NCBI GenBank assembly: GCA_013299105.1
Contig: JAAFJY010000005.1
Coordinates: 187,013 to 251,012 of the forward strand
Source: Chitinophagales bacterium
GTDB taxonomy: Bacteria; Bacteroidota; Bacteroidia; Chitinophagales; Saprospiraceae
DNA length: 64,000 bases
Reading direction: 5' to 3'
Part shown: one piece after another, positions 43,481 through 51,388 of the stretch
Position numbering within the stretch: the first letter of the stretch is position 1
How the letters are laid out: the number at the start of each line of letters is the position of its first letter
Made by a program: the position numbers and the translations under genes
The notes under the pieces: generated by a model
What the model was told of the DNA's origin: nothing
What the model saw: the letters and a program-made list of their open reading frames with translations, nothing else
Databases searched by the model: none

Positions 43481-43523
43481 GCGTAGAAAAATAAACTTAC
43501 CTACTTTCCCAAACGGAATAGTT

Positions 43524-43555
43524 TTGGTGCCTGGCTTTTGATCGCCAGGCACCAA
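43524..43555. terminator. 12-bp hairpin between convergent peroxiredoxin and OmpA-family genes
   Basis: TTGGTGCCTGGC (43524-43535) pairs perfectly with 43544-43555 across an 8-nt loop. There is no clean T-run, but the place between two convergent stops supports a bidirectional transcription barrier. Confidence 0.65.
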
Positions 43556-43568
43556 GCTTTCTGAAATC

Positions 43569-45521
43569 TTACTCCTTCAATACCTCAATCTGAACTCGTC
43601 GATTGCTTGCCCGGCCTTCCTCGGTATCGTTGCTTGCGATCGGTTTTGAGGGGCCAAAGCCAGCTGATTGAATTTTATCGCTTGGGTAGCCTAAGGTAAT
43701 AAAGTAGCTGCGAACCTCCTTGGCCCTTGCCGTTGATAGCCCTTGGTTGAACTGGGCACTGCCTACATTGTCTGTATGGCCATTGATTCGAATTTTCCAA
43801 TTGTTGTCCCTGATGCTTTCATAAATGCGCTGCACCTCGCGACGACCTTCCTCTGTCAAGCTATTTTTCCCAAACTCAAACTGGATGTTTTCAAGGTTCA
43901 AGCCCTTCGACAAAGCCTCTTCTTTACTGACCACCGTAGCTTTACTCTTCAAAACCTGTGTTTTGATGGTACTGGGGTCTACAAAAATCTTTTTTTCAGC
44001 TACTACATCCTTGCTTTTCGGGTAGTAATTGAATTTCATGGACTTCGGTGCTGCGAAAACGAAATCTCCTGCTGGGCTTGAGTAAACACTATCGAAAACG
44101 GTCTTGGTCTTGGCATCCTCCAGCATAATTTTTACAGGTACCTTGTTTCCACTTGCAGTTTGGACTGAGCCTTTGACGATGATTTGCTCTTCGGGCCTGG
44201 CCTCCTGTGGCAAAGAAAGGCTCACCAAATCCAAATGCCTTCCGTCTGCGGCAAGGGTACTCATGTATGCGATTTGCCCATTCGGAGGAATAAAAAGCCC
44301 CCAATCATCTTCTTCGGTATTGACCCCATCGCCCAGGTTTTCGGGCGCGGACCACTTGGTCCAAGTGTTGTCCAAGCGGGTCACTTTGTATACGTCCAGT
44401 TTGCCATAATTTGGAGTATGTTGGGTTGAACTGAAATACAAGGTTTTGTCATCACTGTGAATGAACGGGGAGCGGTCGTTGCCTGTGGTATTGATGTTCG
44501 GACCAAGTTTGATCGGGTTTCCCCATTCGCCGTTTTTGTCTTTCAAGGAAACATAAAGGTGAATTTTTTCACTTAAATCTGTCCTTCTGGCTTCAAAAAT
44601 CAGCATTTGGCCATTGCGATTAAGGCTGCATGGTCCAATCCAAATAAAATTGCCAGGAATCTTCAATGGACTGGTCTCGCTCCAACCCGTTTGGGTGCGA
44701 TTTGAAGTGCTGATTACACCATCTTCAAACAAGATCAATTGGTTTCCATCCACTGAAGTAGAAAGGATCACTTCATTGTTCCTTCCACTGAAAAAAGTAT
44801 CTAAATGCGGCTTTTTCCAAGTGCTTTCGTCCACCCTGGTGCTGTAAAAAACGTCTTCTTGGGCAAAATTATCACTACGGGCAGCGCCTGCGAAGTAAAT
44901 CGTTTCACCATCCCCCGACAAGATAGGCAGGTATTCGTTGCCCGAAGTATTCAATTCCCACAAGTAACTGAATCGCTCATTTCTTACTTGTGGCCTCGAC
45001 TCAGTTGATGCGCTGTAGTCTTCTCCTTCAATCAGAAGTTTTTCCCCGTAGCATTTATTCCGCCATTTGTACGACTGCTTGCGAAAAGCTTCGGGGATCA
45101 TCCTAGAGGCCGTGTGAAGTGCAGTGAAATTTTCGCAACTCTTAGTATCTTCAACAAAATCAAAAGCCTTGGAATGCAAACTCAAGTGGGTTAGTTCAAG
45201 CGCATTTTTGGTCAATCCATAGCTTTTCTCCCAAGCCTCTTTTTGTTTTTCATCCAAAGCCAGATAGTCATAATACAAGTCTCCATAGCTTGTAAAGACA
45301 GCTATCCAACTTTGAAAATCTTCCTTGAGATTAGCCACTCGCAAAAGACCGAACTGGGCCAATAACTTATTGCCAGGGTTATTTAGTTCAGTCTCAAAAT
45401 AGGGCTTGGCCATTTCTAATTGACCTTTTCCAAGGGCTTCGAAGCCTTTTTCAATCTGAGCAAAAACGGGCTGTAGTGTCAAAAAAATAATCGAACAACT
45501 ACTCAAAAATCGCAAATACAT
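43569..45521 (-). CDS. PorE-like OmpA-family protein (TPR-like, PD40, regulatory-like domain, OmpA)
   Basis: A 650-residue secreted or lipid-bilayer-facing protein with signal MYLRFLSSCSIIFLTLQPVFA. Residues about 20-150 are helical and TPR-like; 180-440 contain PD40/WD40-type blades (LSGDGETIYFAG, SPFIHSDDKTLYFSS, LFIPPNGQIAYMS). A carboxypeptidase-regulatory-like sandwich (about 448-500, IVKGSVQTASGNKVPVKIML) and a C-terminal OmpA peptidoglycan-binding domain (about 540-650, INGHTDNVGSAQFNQGLSTARA ... SNRRVQIEV) follow. This order is that of PorE, the peptidoglycan-anchored T9SS component, and of its many paralogues. A paralogue is as likely as PorE itself. Confidence 0.8.
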   Translation of the reverse strand: MYLRFLSSCSIIFLTLQPVFAQIEKGFEALGKGQLEMAKPYFETELNNPGNKLLAQFGLLRVANLKEDFQSWIAVFTSYGDLYYDYLALDEKQKEAWEKSYGLTKNALELTHLSLHSKAFDFVEDTKSCENFTALHTASRMIPEAFRKQSYKWRNKCYGEKLLIEGEDYSASTESRPQVRNERFSYLWELNTSGNEYLPILSGDGETIYFAGAARSDNFAQEDVFYSTRVDESTWKKPHLDTFFSGRNNEVILSTSVDGNQLILFEDGVISTSNRTQTGWSETSPLKIPGNFIWIGPCSLNRNGQMLIFEARRTDLSEKIHLYVSLKDKNGEWGNPIKLGPNINTTGNDRSPFIHSDDKTLYFSSTQHTPNYGKLDVYKVTRLDNTWTKWSAPENLGDGVNTEEDDWGLFIPPNGQIAYMSTLAADGRHLDLVSLSLPQEARPEEQIIVKGSVQTASGNKVPVKIMLEDAKTKTVFDSVYSSPAGDFVFAAPKSMKFNYYPKSKDVVAEKKIFVDPSTIKTQVLKSKATVVSKEEALSKGLNLENIQFEFGKNSLTEEGRREVQRIYESIRDNNWKIRINGHTDNVGSAQFNQGLSTARAKEVRSYFITLGYPSDKIQSAGFGPSKPIASNDTEEGRASNRRVQIEVLKE

Positions 45522-45974
45522 AGGCGGAGATTTTATTTATGGTTGTGTAATTATTTACCACTTTGATTTTGTGATAAATGGGTAACATTTCTTCAATAGT
45601 AAGTTCAACTACTGCACAAGAGAGGAAGGAAGTAAAATCTGAATATCTCGAAAAAGTTTTTTCATAACAGGAATGCGAACCTGGTAAATAGTTACAAAAA
45701 AAACTCGTTCCAGCAATTCCCGCTTCAACTAGAATCCCTATGATTTTGTGTCTGTAAAGCACCATCCTTCTAGTGGTCCAAATTGTAAATCTGCCCCAAG
45801 TTCCACGGGCTCTTTGTCTCCGTAGCTGCGTTGTTCGTCGGTCAAATAGTCCACTATTTTCCCTCCTCTCGCCTTGCTACAAAGCCAAATAGCCTGCCTG
45901 CAACCTAGGGGGTATTTGTAATTCGTACCACTAGTGGAACGCGAACGAAATAATACCCCATTATCAGCGCGACT

Positions 45975-46078
45975 TTATTTTTGTCTAAATCAGAATTTGT
46001 AGAATTACAGAATTAAGAATTACTTGAGTGACGTTGACCAAATTTTTCTAAAGCTGAATTTGAAAGAATTACAGAATG
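45975..46078 (+). repeat. AGAATTACAG / TGACGTTGACC dispersed repeat, copy 2
   Basis: Same block order as 29961-30050: CAGAATTTGTAGAATTACAG, GAGTGACGTTGACC, then GAATTACAGAAT. Confidence 0.75.
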
Positions 46079-46089
46079 AGCCCGCTTCG

Positions 46090-46312
46090 CGGTCTAGTAC
46101 GGGCAATTTCGTTACTCTGATGTGGCCACGAATCTTCTTTGCCCCGCTTTGCGGGATGGGAACACGGATGAAAACGGGTTAGTGTGTGCTTGTTTGGGTT
46201 TGAGTGTGAGCAAACCCCGTTTTCAATTGACTGAGACGAAAGATTGTAATCGAAGTCCTCGCACCCGAACTCACACTTCCCCCCACCCAATCTTGCGGAT
46301 TGACAACATGAT
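46090..46312 (-). repeat. Composite dispersed element, copy B
   Basis: On the minus strand: TCCGCAAGATTGGG, a CACTCAAACC-rich core, TTTTCATCCGTGTTCCC and a CCCGCAAAGCGGGGC hairpin. The core matches 33150-33310 and 57113-57275. The right-hand TTTATTCGTGGCTTGT block is replaced by GATTCGTGGCC. Confidence 0.75.
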
Positions 46313-46374
46313 GCTAACATCGCATGGATCAAGACATCAGTGTCAATTTTTATAACTTAATCTTTTGCTGCCCC

Positions 46375-47172
46375 TTAGTTTTTCGCAGTCTTGATTATTA
46401 ACCCTGCACGGTTTGTGATGTCTTGGAAGATTTCTTGGTCGGCGATGGCAAATAAGAGCATCTCGGTTAGGTAGGGTTCATTCTTCCTTTCCGGCCATAG
46501 CATAAAGTGAACTTCTTTAACCAGCTCATTTAAAGTATTGTAAGCTTGTTTTTTGGGTATAAAAACGTTTTCGTCGCGCTGAGAAATGAACTTTCCCTGA
46601 TAGGCTTCCTTTTCATTTTTCATTTGGTATGTAGAAATGTGGTTCAATCTGATAAGAACTTCGATATCAAATGCATTCATTTTAGAGTTTCGACCGTCAG
46701 GCATAGGGAAAAATTGATTGCCTGCATTTTGAGAGAGAATTATCCAGTTGAGTGAATAGGCAATTCTCGTATCATATATGACGAATTTATCTGGGTGTTT
46801 AAACGCAGCTATTTTTGAAGTGCTTGAGATTCGATTGAATGATTGGAGGGTTTCAATGCTCAATTTCGGATCCTTCAAATTGTCAACATTATCATATGAC
46901 GTGGTAATTCTACCCCAATCTTTTATAATCCAATTACATAGCTTTTCATATTGATCGTTGGTAGCTGGTTGACTCAACATTGGGGACAATAGCTTAACAA
47001 GCATTAGCCTTTGATCATACGGTGGTTTGTTTTTGATCGCATTTACATCATTCTCATTTGTGATTTCTCCCAATGAGTTGAGGTTTTCATCTGTGACTCC
47101 CCAATTATATTGTATTTTAAGGTTTAAGTTATATTTCTTCAAATAATCTGCAATAATTTGAGCCTGTTCCAT
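46375..47172 (-). CDS. AT-rich orphan protein of unknown function
   Basis: A 265-residue soluble protein (MEQAQIIADYLKKYNLNLKI...). Its codons are far more AT-rich than those of the neighbours, which suggests later arrival. The segment SFNRISSTSKIAAFKHPDKFVIYDTRIAYSLNWI recalls the 'YDxRVAxAL' block of helix-hairpin-helix/OGG-like proteins, but I do not trust this enough to name it. The C-terminus is helical (NELVKEVHFMLWPERKN). An upstream in-frame start at 47256 would add a hydrophobic leader next to the rpsA terminator and is less likely. No partner gene is visible. Confidence 0.6.
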   Translation of the reverse strand: MEQAQIIADYLKKYNLNLKIQYNWGVTDENLNSLGEITNENDVNAIKNKPPYDQRLMLVKLLSPMLSQPATNDQYEKLCNWIIKDWGRITTSYDNVDNLKDPKLSIETLQSFNRISSTSKIAAFKHPDKFVIYDTRIAYSLNWIILSQNAGNQFFPMPDGRNSKMNAFDIEVLIRLNHISTYQMKNEKEAYQGKFISQRDENVFIPKKQAYNTLNELVKEVHFMLWPERKNEPYLTEMLLFAIADQEIFQDITNRAGLIIKTAKN

Positions 47173-47279
47173 GACTTTAAAAGGTTTAGACAATAAAACA
47201 ATAAGCCAGCCAAAAGGCCAGCCATAAATTCCAGGAACGCAACTCAAATATAACAAATTCCTCCCCCCAAAAAAAACAA

Positions 47280-47319
47280 AAAAAAAGCGACCCTGCCACT
47301 CGAGAAGGTCGCCTTTTTT
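47280..47319. terminator. Bidirectional rho-independent terminator after rpsA
   Basis: GCGACC (47287-47292) pairs with GGTCGC (47307-47312); an A-run precedes and a T-run follows, so the minus-strand rpsA transcript ends here, 29 bp after the stop codon. Confidence 0.85.
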
Positions 47320-47347
47320 TATCTTCGGCTAAAGACGTCGTTCAGAA

Positions 47348-49612
47348 TTACTCCTTGTCGTCACCTTTCAGCTGTTCTTTCAGGGCTGCGAGGCCTTCCA
47401 GATCGCCGAGGGTGGTGCGCTCGATGCTGTCCTGCTGCTTTTTGACGGCGTTGCGGGTCTGCTTGCGCTCGTCATCTTTGCCTTTCTTCACTTGTTCGTC
47501 GGCATCGCGGCGGATGTCTTCCAGGTAGCGCAGGTGCGATACCAAGATGCGCTTGTCGTCGCGGTTGAACTCGATCACTTTCACGGTCAATTTTTCTTCC
47601 ACTTCCGCCAGTGCGTTGTCTTCTTTGCGGATGTGTTTGATGGGCGCGAAAGCTTCCAGGCCGTAAGGCAATTGTACGATGGCACCGCGGTCATCACGAC
47701 GCAATACGGTAGCTTCGTGGTAAGAGCCTACTGGGAATACGGTTTCGAAAGTATCCCATGGGTTTTCTTCCAGTTGCTTGTGTCCCAAAGACAATTTGCG
47801 GTTGTGCTGGTCGATGTCGAGGATTGCGATGTCGATCTTTTCGCCCACCTTCGTAAACTCGGATGGGTGACCGTAGCGCTTGGTCCAGCTCAGGTCGGAG
47901 ATGTGAACCATGCCACCGATGCCTTCTTCCAACTCCACGAACACGCCATAAGGAGTGAGGTTTTTCACCTCGCCAGTGTGGCGGCTGTTTTGTGGGTAGC
48001 GGGCTTCGATTTCGCTCCAAGGGTCCTTGGCCATTTGCTTCAGCGACAGCGACATCTTGCGGTCGTCGCGGTCTACTGTAACCACTTTGGCTTGGTACTC
48101 CTGGCCCAACTTGAAGAACTCGCGGGCGTTGATTGGCTGGTTGCTCCAGCTTACTTCCGATACGTGGATCAGACCTTCTACGCCAGGCTGGATTTCCAGG
48201 AATGCGCCGTAGTCTTCGATGTTCACGATCTTGCCTTTCACGATTGAGCTCTCGGAGATGGTAGCGTCCAGTACTTCCCAAGGATGTGGCTGGAGTTGCT
48301 TCAAGCCCAAAGAGATGCGCTTCTTGTTTTCGTCGAAGTCGAGTACCACCACGCTGATCTTTTGGTTCAGGCCCAACACTTCGCTTGGGTGGCTGATGCG
48401 GCCCCAAGAAATGTCGGTGATGTACAAAAGACCGTCCACGCCACCCAAGTCGAGGAACGCACCGAAGTCGGTGATATTCTTGACGATACCTTCCAGTACC
48501 TGGCCTTTTTCGAGGCTGGCGATGATGGCGTCGCGCTGTACGGCGAGGTCGCTTTCGATGAGTGCTTTGTGCGAAACAACGGCGTTCTTGATGGTTTCGT
48601 TGATCTTAACCACCTTGAATTCCATGGTTTTACCCACGTAGGCATCATAGTCGATGATTGGCTTGATGTCGATTTGTGAACCAGGCAAGAAGGTTTCCAA
48701 ACCGCTGCAATCCACGATCAGACCACCTTTGGTCTTGCTGATAACGGTACCTTTGATCACGGTGCCGTTGGTGAAGGAGTCAACGATGTTCTCCCATGCG
48801 CGCAGCAACTTGGCTTTGCGGCGAGAAAGCACCAACTGACCACGCAGGTCTTCCTGTTGCTCTACGTATACTTCTACGAAATCGCCAATCTTCAGATCTT
48901 GGATGTCGCGGAATTCAGAAAGAGGAATCAGACCGTCTGACTTGTAGTTGATGTCGAGTACCACGTCGCCGCCATTGATGGAAGTCACGCGACCTTTTAC
49001 GATCTCGCTTTCCAAAACGGCGTTCATGGTTGCCTCGTACTGGCTCAGGTAATTGGTGCTTTGATCGGCAGAATAAACCACGCCACCTTTGTTGGTGATG
49101 TTCCAATCAAACTCGTCGTGAGCGCTGTTTGGATCGTAGCCAGCGTGGAACAACAGTTCTTCGTCCAGCTCGTCTTCCTCTTCTTCTTCGCCGGTGGGCA
49201 CTTCCACATCGTCCAATTTCTTGGTGATGATGATGGGCTCCTCAACTACTTCTTCAATCACGATGTCTGCTACTTCTTCGGCGGCTTCAGCAGCTACTTC
49301 CACAGTTTCTTCAGCAGCAGCTTCGATGACAGGAGTAGCAGCTTCTTCAACTACTTCTTCGACAGCAGCTACAGTTTCTTCAACCTCAGCGGCAGCTTCA
49401 ATTACAGGAGCAGCGGCTTCTTCCACTACTTCCTCGGCAGCTGCTACGGTTTCTTCAACCTCAGCGGCAGCTTCAATTACAGGCTCAACGGCTTCTTCAG
49501 CGCTGGCTTCTACGGCAGCAACGGTTTCTTCAGTCGCTGCTTCAATTGAACTGGTTTCTTCAGCAACGGTTTCTTCGTTGTTCAGTTCCAATTCATTGGT
49601 TTCATCAACCAT
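47348..49612 (-). CDS. rpsA: 30S ribosomal protein S1 with Ala/Glu-rich N-terminal extension
   Basis: A 754-residue protein with six S1 (OB-fold) domains: EIVKGRVTSINGGDVVLDIN, GTVIKGTVISKTKGGLIVDC, GQVLEGIVKNITDFGAFLDL, SSIVKGKIVNIEDYGAFLEI, NSRHTGEVKNLTPYGVFVEL and SYHEATVLRRDDRGAIVQL. S1 binds mRNA on the 30S subunit and, in Bacteroidota, is thought to help with weakly Shine-Dalgarno leaders. The first ~170 residues are an acidic, low-complexity extension built of 25-residue units of the type VEETVAAAEEVVEEAA, encoded by a 75-bp repeat (for example 49381 and 49456). It makes the protein clearly longer than usual S1. The start MVDETNELELNNEE is preferred; one 7 codons upstream is possible. 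Confidence 0.95.
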   Translation of the reverse strand: MVDETNELELNNEETVAEETSSIEAATEETVAAVEASAEEAVEPVIEAAAEVEETVAAAEEVVEEAAAPVIEAAAEVEETVAAVEEVVEEAATPVIEAAAEETVEVAAEAAEEVADIVIEEVVEEPIIITKKLDDVEVPTGEEEEEDELDEELLFHAGYDPNSAHDEFDWNITNKGGVVYSADQSTNYLSQYEATMNAVLESEIVKGRVTSINGGDVVLDINYKSDGLIPLSEFRDIQDLKIGDFVEVYVEQQEDLRGQLVLSRRKAKLLRAWENIVDSFTNGTVIKGTVISKTKGGLIVDCSGLETFLPGSQIDIKPIIDYDAYVGKTMEFKVVKINETIKNAVVSHKALIESDLAVQRDAIIASLEKGQVLEGIVKNITDFGAFLDLGGVDGLLYITDISWGRISHPSEVLGLNQKISVVVLDFDENKKRISLGLKQLQPHPWEVLDATISESSIVKGKIVNIEDYGAFLEIQPGVEGLIHVSEVSWSNQPINAREFFKLGQEYQAKVVTVDRDDRKMSLSLKQMAKDPWSEIEARYPQNSRHTGEVKNLTPYGVFVELEEGIGGMVHISDLSWTKRYGHPSEFTKVGEKIDIAILDIDQHNRKLSLGHKQLEENPWDTFETVFPVGSYHEATVLRRDDRGAIVQLPYGLEAFAPIKHIRKEDNALAEVEEKLTVKVIEFNRDDKRILVSHLRYLEDIRRDADEQVKKGKDDERKQTRNAVKKQQDSIERTTLGDLEGLAALKEQLKGDDKE
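49320..49510 (-). repeat. 75-bp in-frame repeat in rpsA
   Basis: Direct repeats (CAACCTCAGCGGCAGCTTCA at 49381 and 49456) encode the Ala/Glu units of the S1 extension; a third, diverged unit lies at the left. Confidence 0.8.
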
Positions 49613-49697
49613 TTTGATACAAGTTTTGCCCACGAAAGGTGGACCTTGGTGAAAAAATTAAAAAATCATGGATTTCTACCTCTAAATCAAGCCTTTA

Positions 49698-49731
49698 AGT
49701 TGAAGGATTGAAATGTTAAAGGGTTGAAAAG
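49698..49731. repeat. Seven-base-period tract in rpsA leader
   Basis: AGTTGAAGGATTGAAATGTT followed by AAAGGGTTGAAAAG, close to the tracts at 38324 and 62457. It sits in the ~200-nt leader between the rpsA promoter core and start codon. Confidence 0.7.
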
Positions 49732-49810
49732 AGCTTTCAGATTGTGGACAAAATGAGTTCTCTTGGTTCAAACTTTCGTTTAGCAAAAATCACTATTGAA
49801 AATCGAGCCG

Positions 49811-49818
49811 CAAAGGTA
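49811..49818 (-). promoter_or_regulatory. Candidate rpsA promoter core TACCTTTG
   Basis: Perfect TAnnTTTG on the minus strand about 200 nt upstream of the rpsA start. A long leader would suit the known autoregulation of S1 synthesis. The -33 position has TTTC rather than TTTG. Confidence 0.5.
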
Positions 49819-49881
49819 AAGCTTTGATGCTGAATTAGAAAGCATTATTTGCATTTTTTTGGAAAACAGCCCCCTTTTTCA

Positions 49882-49912
49882 TTGGCGTTGATGGAACCAA
49901 TGCTTATCTTTG
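49882..49912 (+). promoter_or_regulatory. tRNA-Met promoter (TTGG - 19 nt - TATCTTTG)
   Basis: TTGG at 49882-49885 and TATCTTTG at 49905-49912 fit the Bacteroidota promoter, 30 bp before the tRNA. It diverges from the rpsA promoter. Confidence 0.7.
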
Positions 49913-49942
49913 CGGCGTTGATTGGCCAAAAGCCTTCAACCC

Positions 49943-50015
49943 GGTCCTTTAGCTCAGGGGTTAGAGCGTCTGACTCATAATCAGGGGGTCGTAGGTTCAA
50001 TCCCTACAAGGACCA
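49943..50015 (+). tRNA. tRNA-Met (anticodon CAT)
   Basis: A 73-nt cloverleaf: acceptor GGTCCTT / AAGGACC with discriminator A, D-loop region AGCTCAGGGGTTAGAGC, anticodon loop CTCATAA (anticodon CAT) and T-arm GTAGGTTCAATCCCTAC. CCA is not encoded. G1-C72 rules out an initiator tRNA; a lysidine-modified Ile-tRNA(CAT) is the other option, but elongator Met is more likely. Confidence 0.93.
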
Positions 50016-50134
50016 CACAACTCCTTTAAAATGAATTGATTACAAGTAGGTTTTCAATTTAATTTTCCAGGAAAACTTTTACTATTGCCCAGCAAGTCGG
50101 CCTGCTTTTAGCGGGCCGATTGTGTTTATAGCCC

Positions 50135-51226
50135 TCACTCGCACCCCTCCCCTTTCATCTCCAATATCCAAGCCCGGATCATTGCAATCCCTTCCTTGTG
50201 CACGATCGCCCGGCCCAATTCGGGCATCATCACGCCGGGGTCTTCGTTTTCCATGCGGTAGAGCAGGATCGACTCGTCGGGTTTCCCGGCTACGATGCTG
50301 AATTTGCGGTTGCCGGAGCCCTTGCCTGCGGCTACGGGGGGCTTGCAGAGGCCCAGTTTACGCAAGTCCGTTTGGTCTTTTTGCAAAAACAAACCCGTGG
50401 TATGCGCGGGTCCTTGGGGCGAGTGGCAATGGCCGCAGTTCACATCCAGGTAGGCCAGGGCGCGGTCATTTAGGCTGCCGCTTTTGGGGTCGTTCCACAT
50501 GGGCATGGCGCTGGCTTGGGGTAGTGCTTCACTGCTTAAAATGCCCATTTTTTGCCAAAAATCCAGTTGATTGGCCTTGCCGCTTGCGTAATCCAGGCTG
50601 CGATTGAGGTTGGCGAATTTGGGACCGATGGGTTCGATTTTTTGGTCCACGTTGTGGCAACTTTTGCACTGGTTTTTGTTAGGCACCAGGTAGTCCACTT
50701 TTTGTTTTTGGCCCTGCTCGTCGATCCAGGTCACGGGCTGGATGTCGCCCACCAGGCTGAGTTCGGCGTCGCTTTCATCTTCGTTCCACACATACGTAAA
50801 AGCCTTCCATTCCGCGCCAACTTTGAACAAAAGCCGGGTTTCGATCAGGTTGTTTTGACCTTGTTTGCGAAAATCAGCCGGGTAAAAGAAGGTTTTGACC
50901 AAAATACTGTTGCTGGGAAATTGCAGCTTGCCGCTTTCATCCAGGCTGGCTTTTTGGCCCGGCGGCACCCACACAAAACGGGCCTTGTGTGCATAATCGC
51001 TGAACAAAGGCGTGTTCAAATCGTAGGGCAAAACCCCCTCATTGGGCCTTTGCTCCCGCATCTCCCCAACGAACAAGTGGTAATCCGAAAGCTTGGCATA
51101 AGGCACTTTGTCCAGCACAAAGCTAACGGGCTGGGGCTGGGCTTTTTCGGCGCTGCGGCATTGGGGCAGTAGGAAAATGGCGGTGGCCAAGCCAAGGGTG
51201 GACAAGAGTAGCCAGGTCTTTTTCAT
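50135..51226 (-). CDS. SO_2930-type diheme c-type cytochrome (lipoprotein)
   Basis: A 363-residue protein with a lipoprotein signal (cut at LLPQ|C23). Two haem-binding CxxCH sites are visible: NQCKSCHNVDQ and NCGHCHSPQG. The central beta-rich domain before them (LPYDLNTPLFSDYAHKARFVW and KVDYLVPNKNQC) is the conserved SO_2930/HNE_0200 region. In other genomes this family sits next to a parallel beta-helix protein, as here. The role is probably periplasmic or surface electron transfer linked to its partner, but is not established. An in-frame start 6 codons upstream (51244) is possible. Confidence 0.85.
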   Translation of the reverse strand: MKKTWLLLSTLGLATAIFLLPQCRSAEKAQPQPVSFVLDKVPYAKLSDYHLFVGEMREQRPNEGVLPYDLNTPLFSDYAHKARFVWVPPGQKASLDESGKLQFPSNSILVKTFFYPADFRKQGQNNLIETRLLFKVGAEWKAFTYVWNEDESDAELSLVGDIQPVTWIDEQGQKQKVDYLVPNKNQCKSCHNVDQKIEPIGPKFANLNRSLDYASGKANQLDFWQKMGILSSEALPQASAMPMWNDPKSGSLNDRALAYLDVNCGHCHSPQGPAHTTGLFLQKDQTDLRKLGLCKPPVAAGKGSGNRKFSIVAGKPDESILLYRMENEDPGVMMPELGRAIVHKEGIAMIRAWILEMKGEGCE

Positions 51227-51259
51227 GTTGTTTACTTTTTGCACATCAAGATTTGTGCA

Positions 51260-51314
51260 GTCCAGGTTCCACGTTTACCAAACTTTGGAAGTTTAGCAAA
51301 CGTGGAACCTGGAC
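51260..51314. promoter_or_regulatory. Nested perfect inverted repeat (17 bp outer, 6 bp inner arms) between cytochrome and beta-helix genes
   Basis: GTCCAGGTTCCACGTTT (51260-51276) is matched by 51298-51314. Inside, AAACTT (51280-51285) and AAGTTT (51289-51294) form a second hairpin. It lies in the 162-bp gap of a likely two-gene operon, 34 bp upstream of the cytochrome start. A dispersed palindromic repeat or an mRNA processing/attenuation structure is possible. Confidence 0.6.
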
Positions 51315-51352
51315 TTGCAACTCACGCTCAAATCTACCTTCGAAGTCCCTCT

Positions 51353-51380
51353 CTTCAACATTTCAACCCTTCAACATTTC
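51353..51380. repeat. Seven-base-period tract (reverse TTGAAGG type)
   Basis: CTTCAACATTTCAACCCTTC-type string 8 bp after the beta-helix stop codon; the reverse complement of tracts at 38324 and 62457. Confidence 0.75.
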
Positions 51381-51388
51381 CACTCCAA

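Larger units (their letters stand above)
45522..46374. other. Repeat-rich intergenic region
   Basis: This 853-bp gap contains no gene. It holds a CCACTAGTGG palindrome near 45929, GGGGTATT / AATACCCC arms around 45908-45955, the AGAATTACAG / TGACGTTGACC repeat (45975-46078) and a copy of the composite element (46090-46312). A TCGGTCAAATAGTCCACTATT block near 45840 also looks repeat-like. Confidence 0.6.

Noticed and set aside
47492..48247. 251-codon plus-strand frame
   Set aside because: Antisense shadow of the S1 domains of rpsA.
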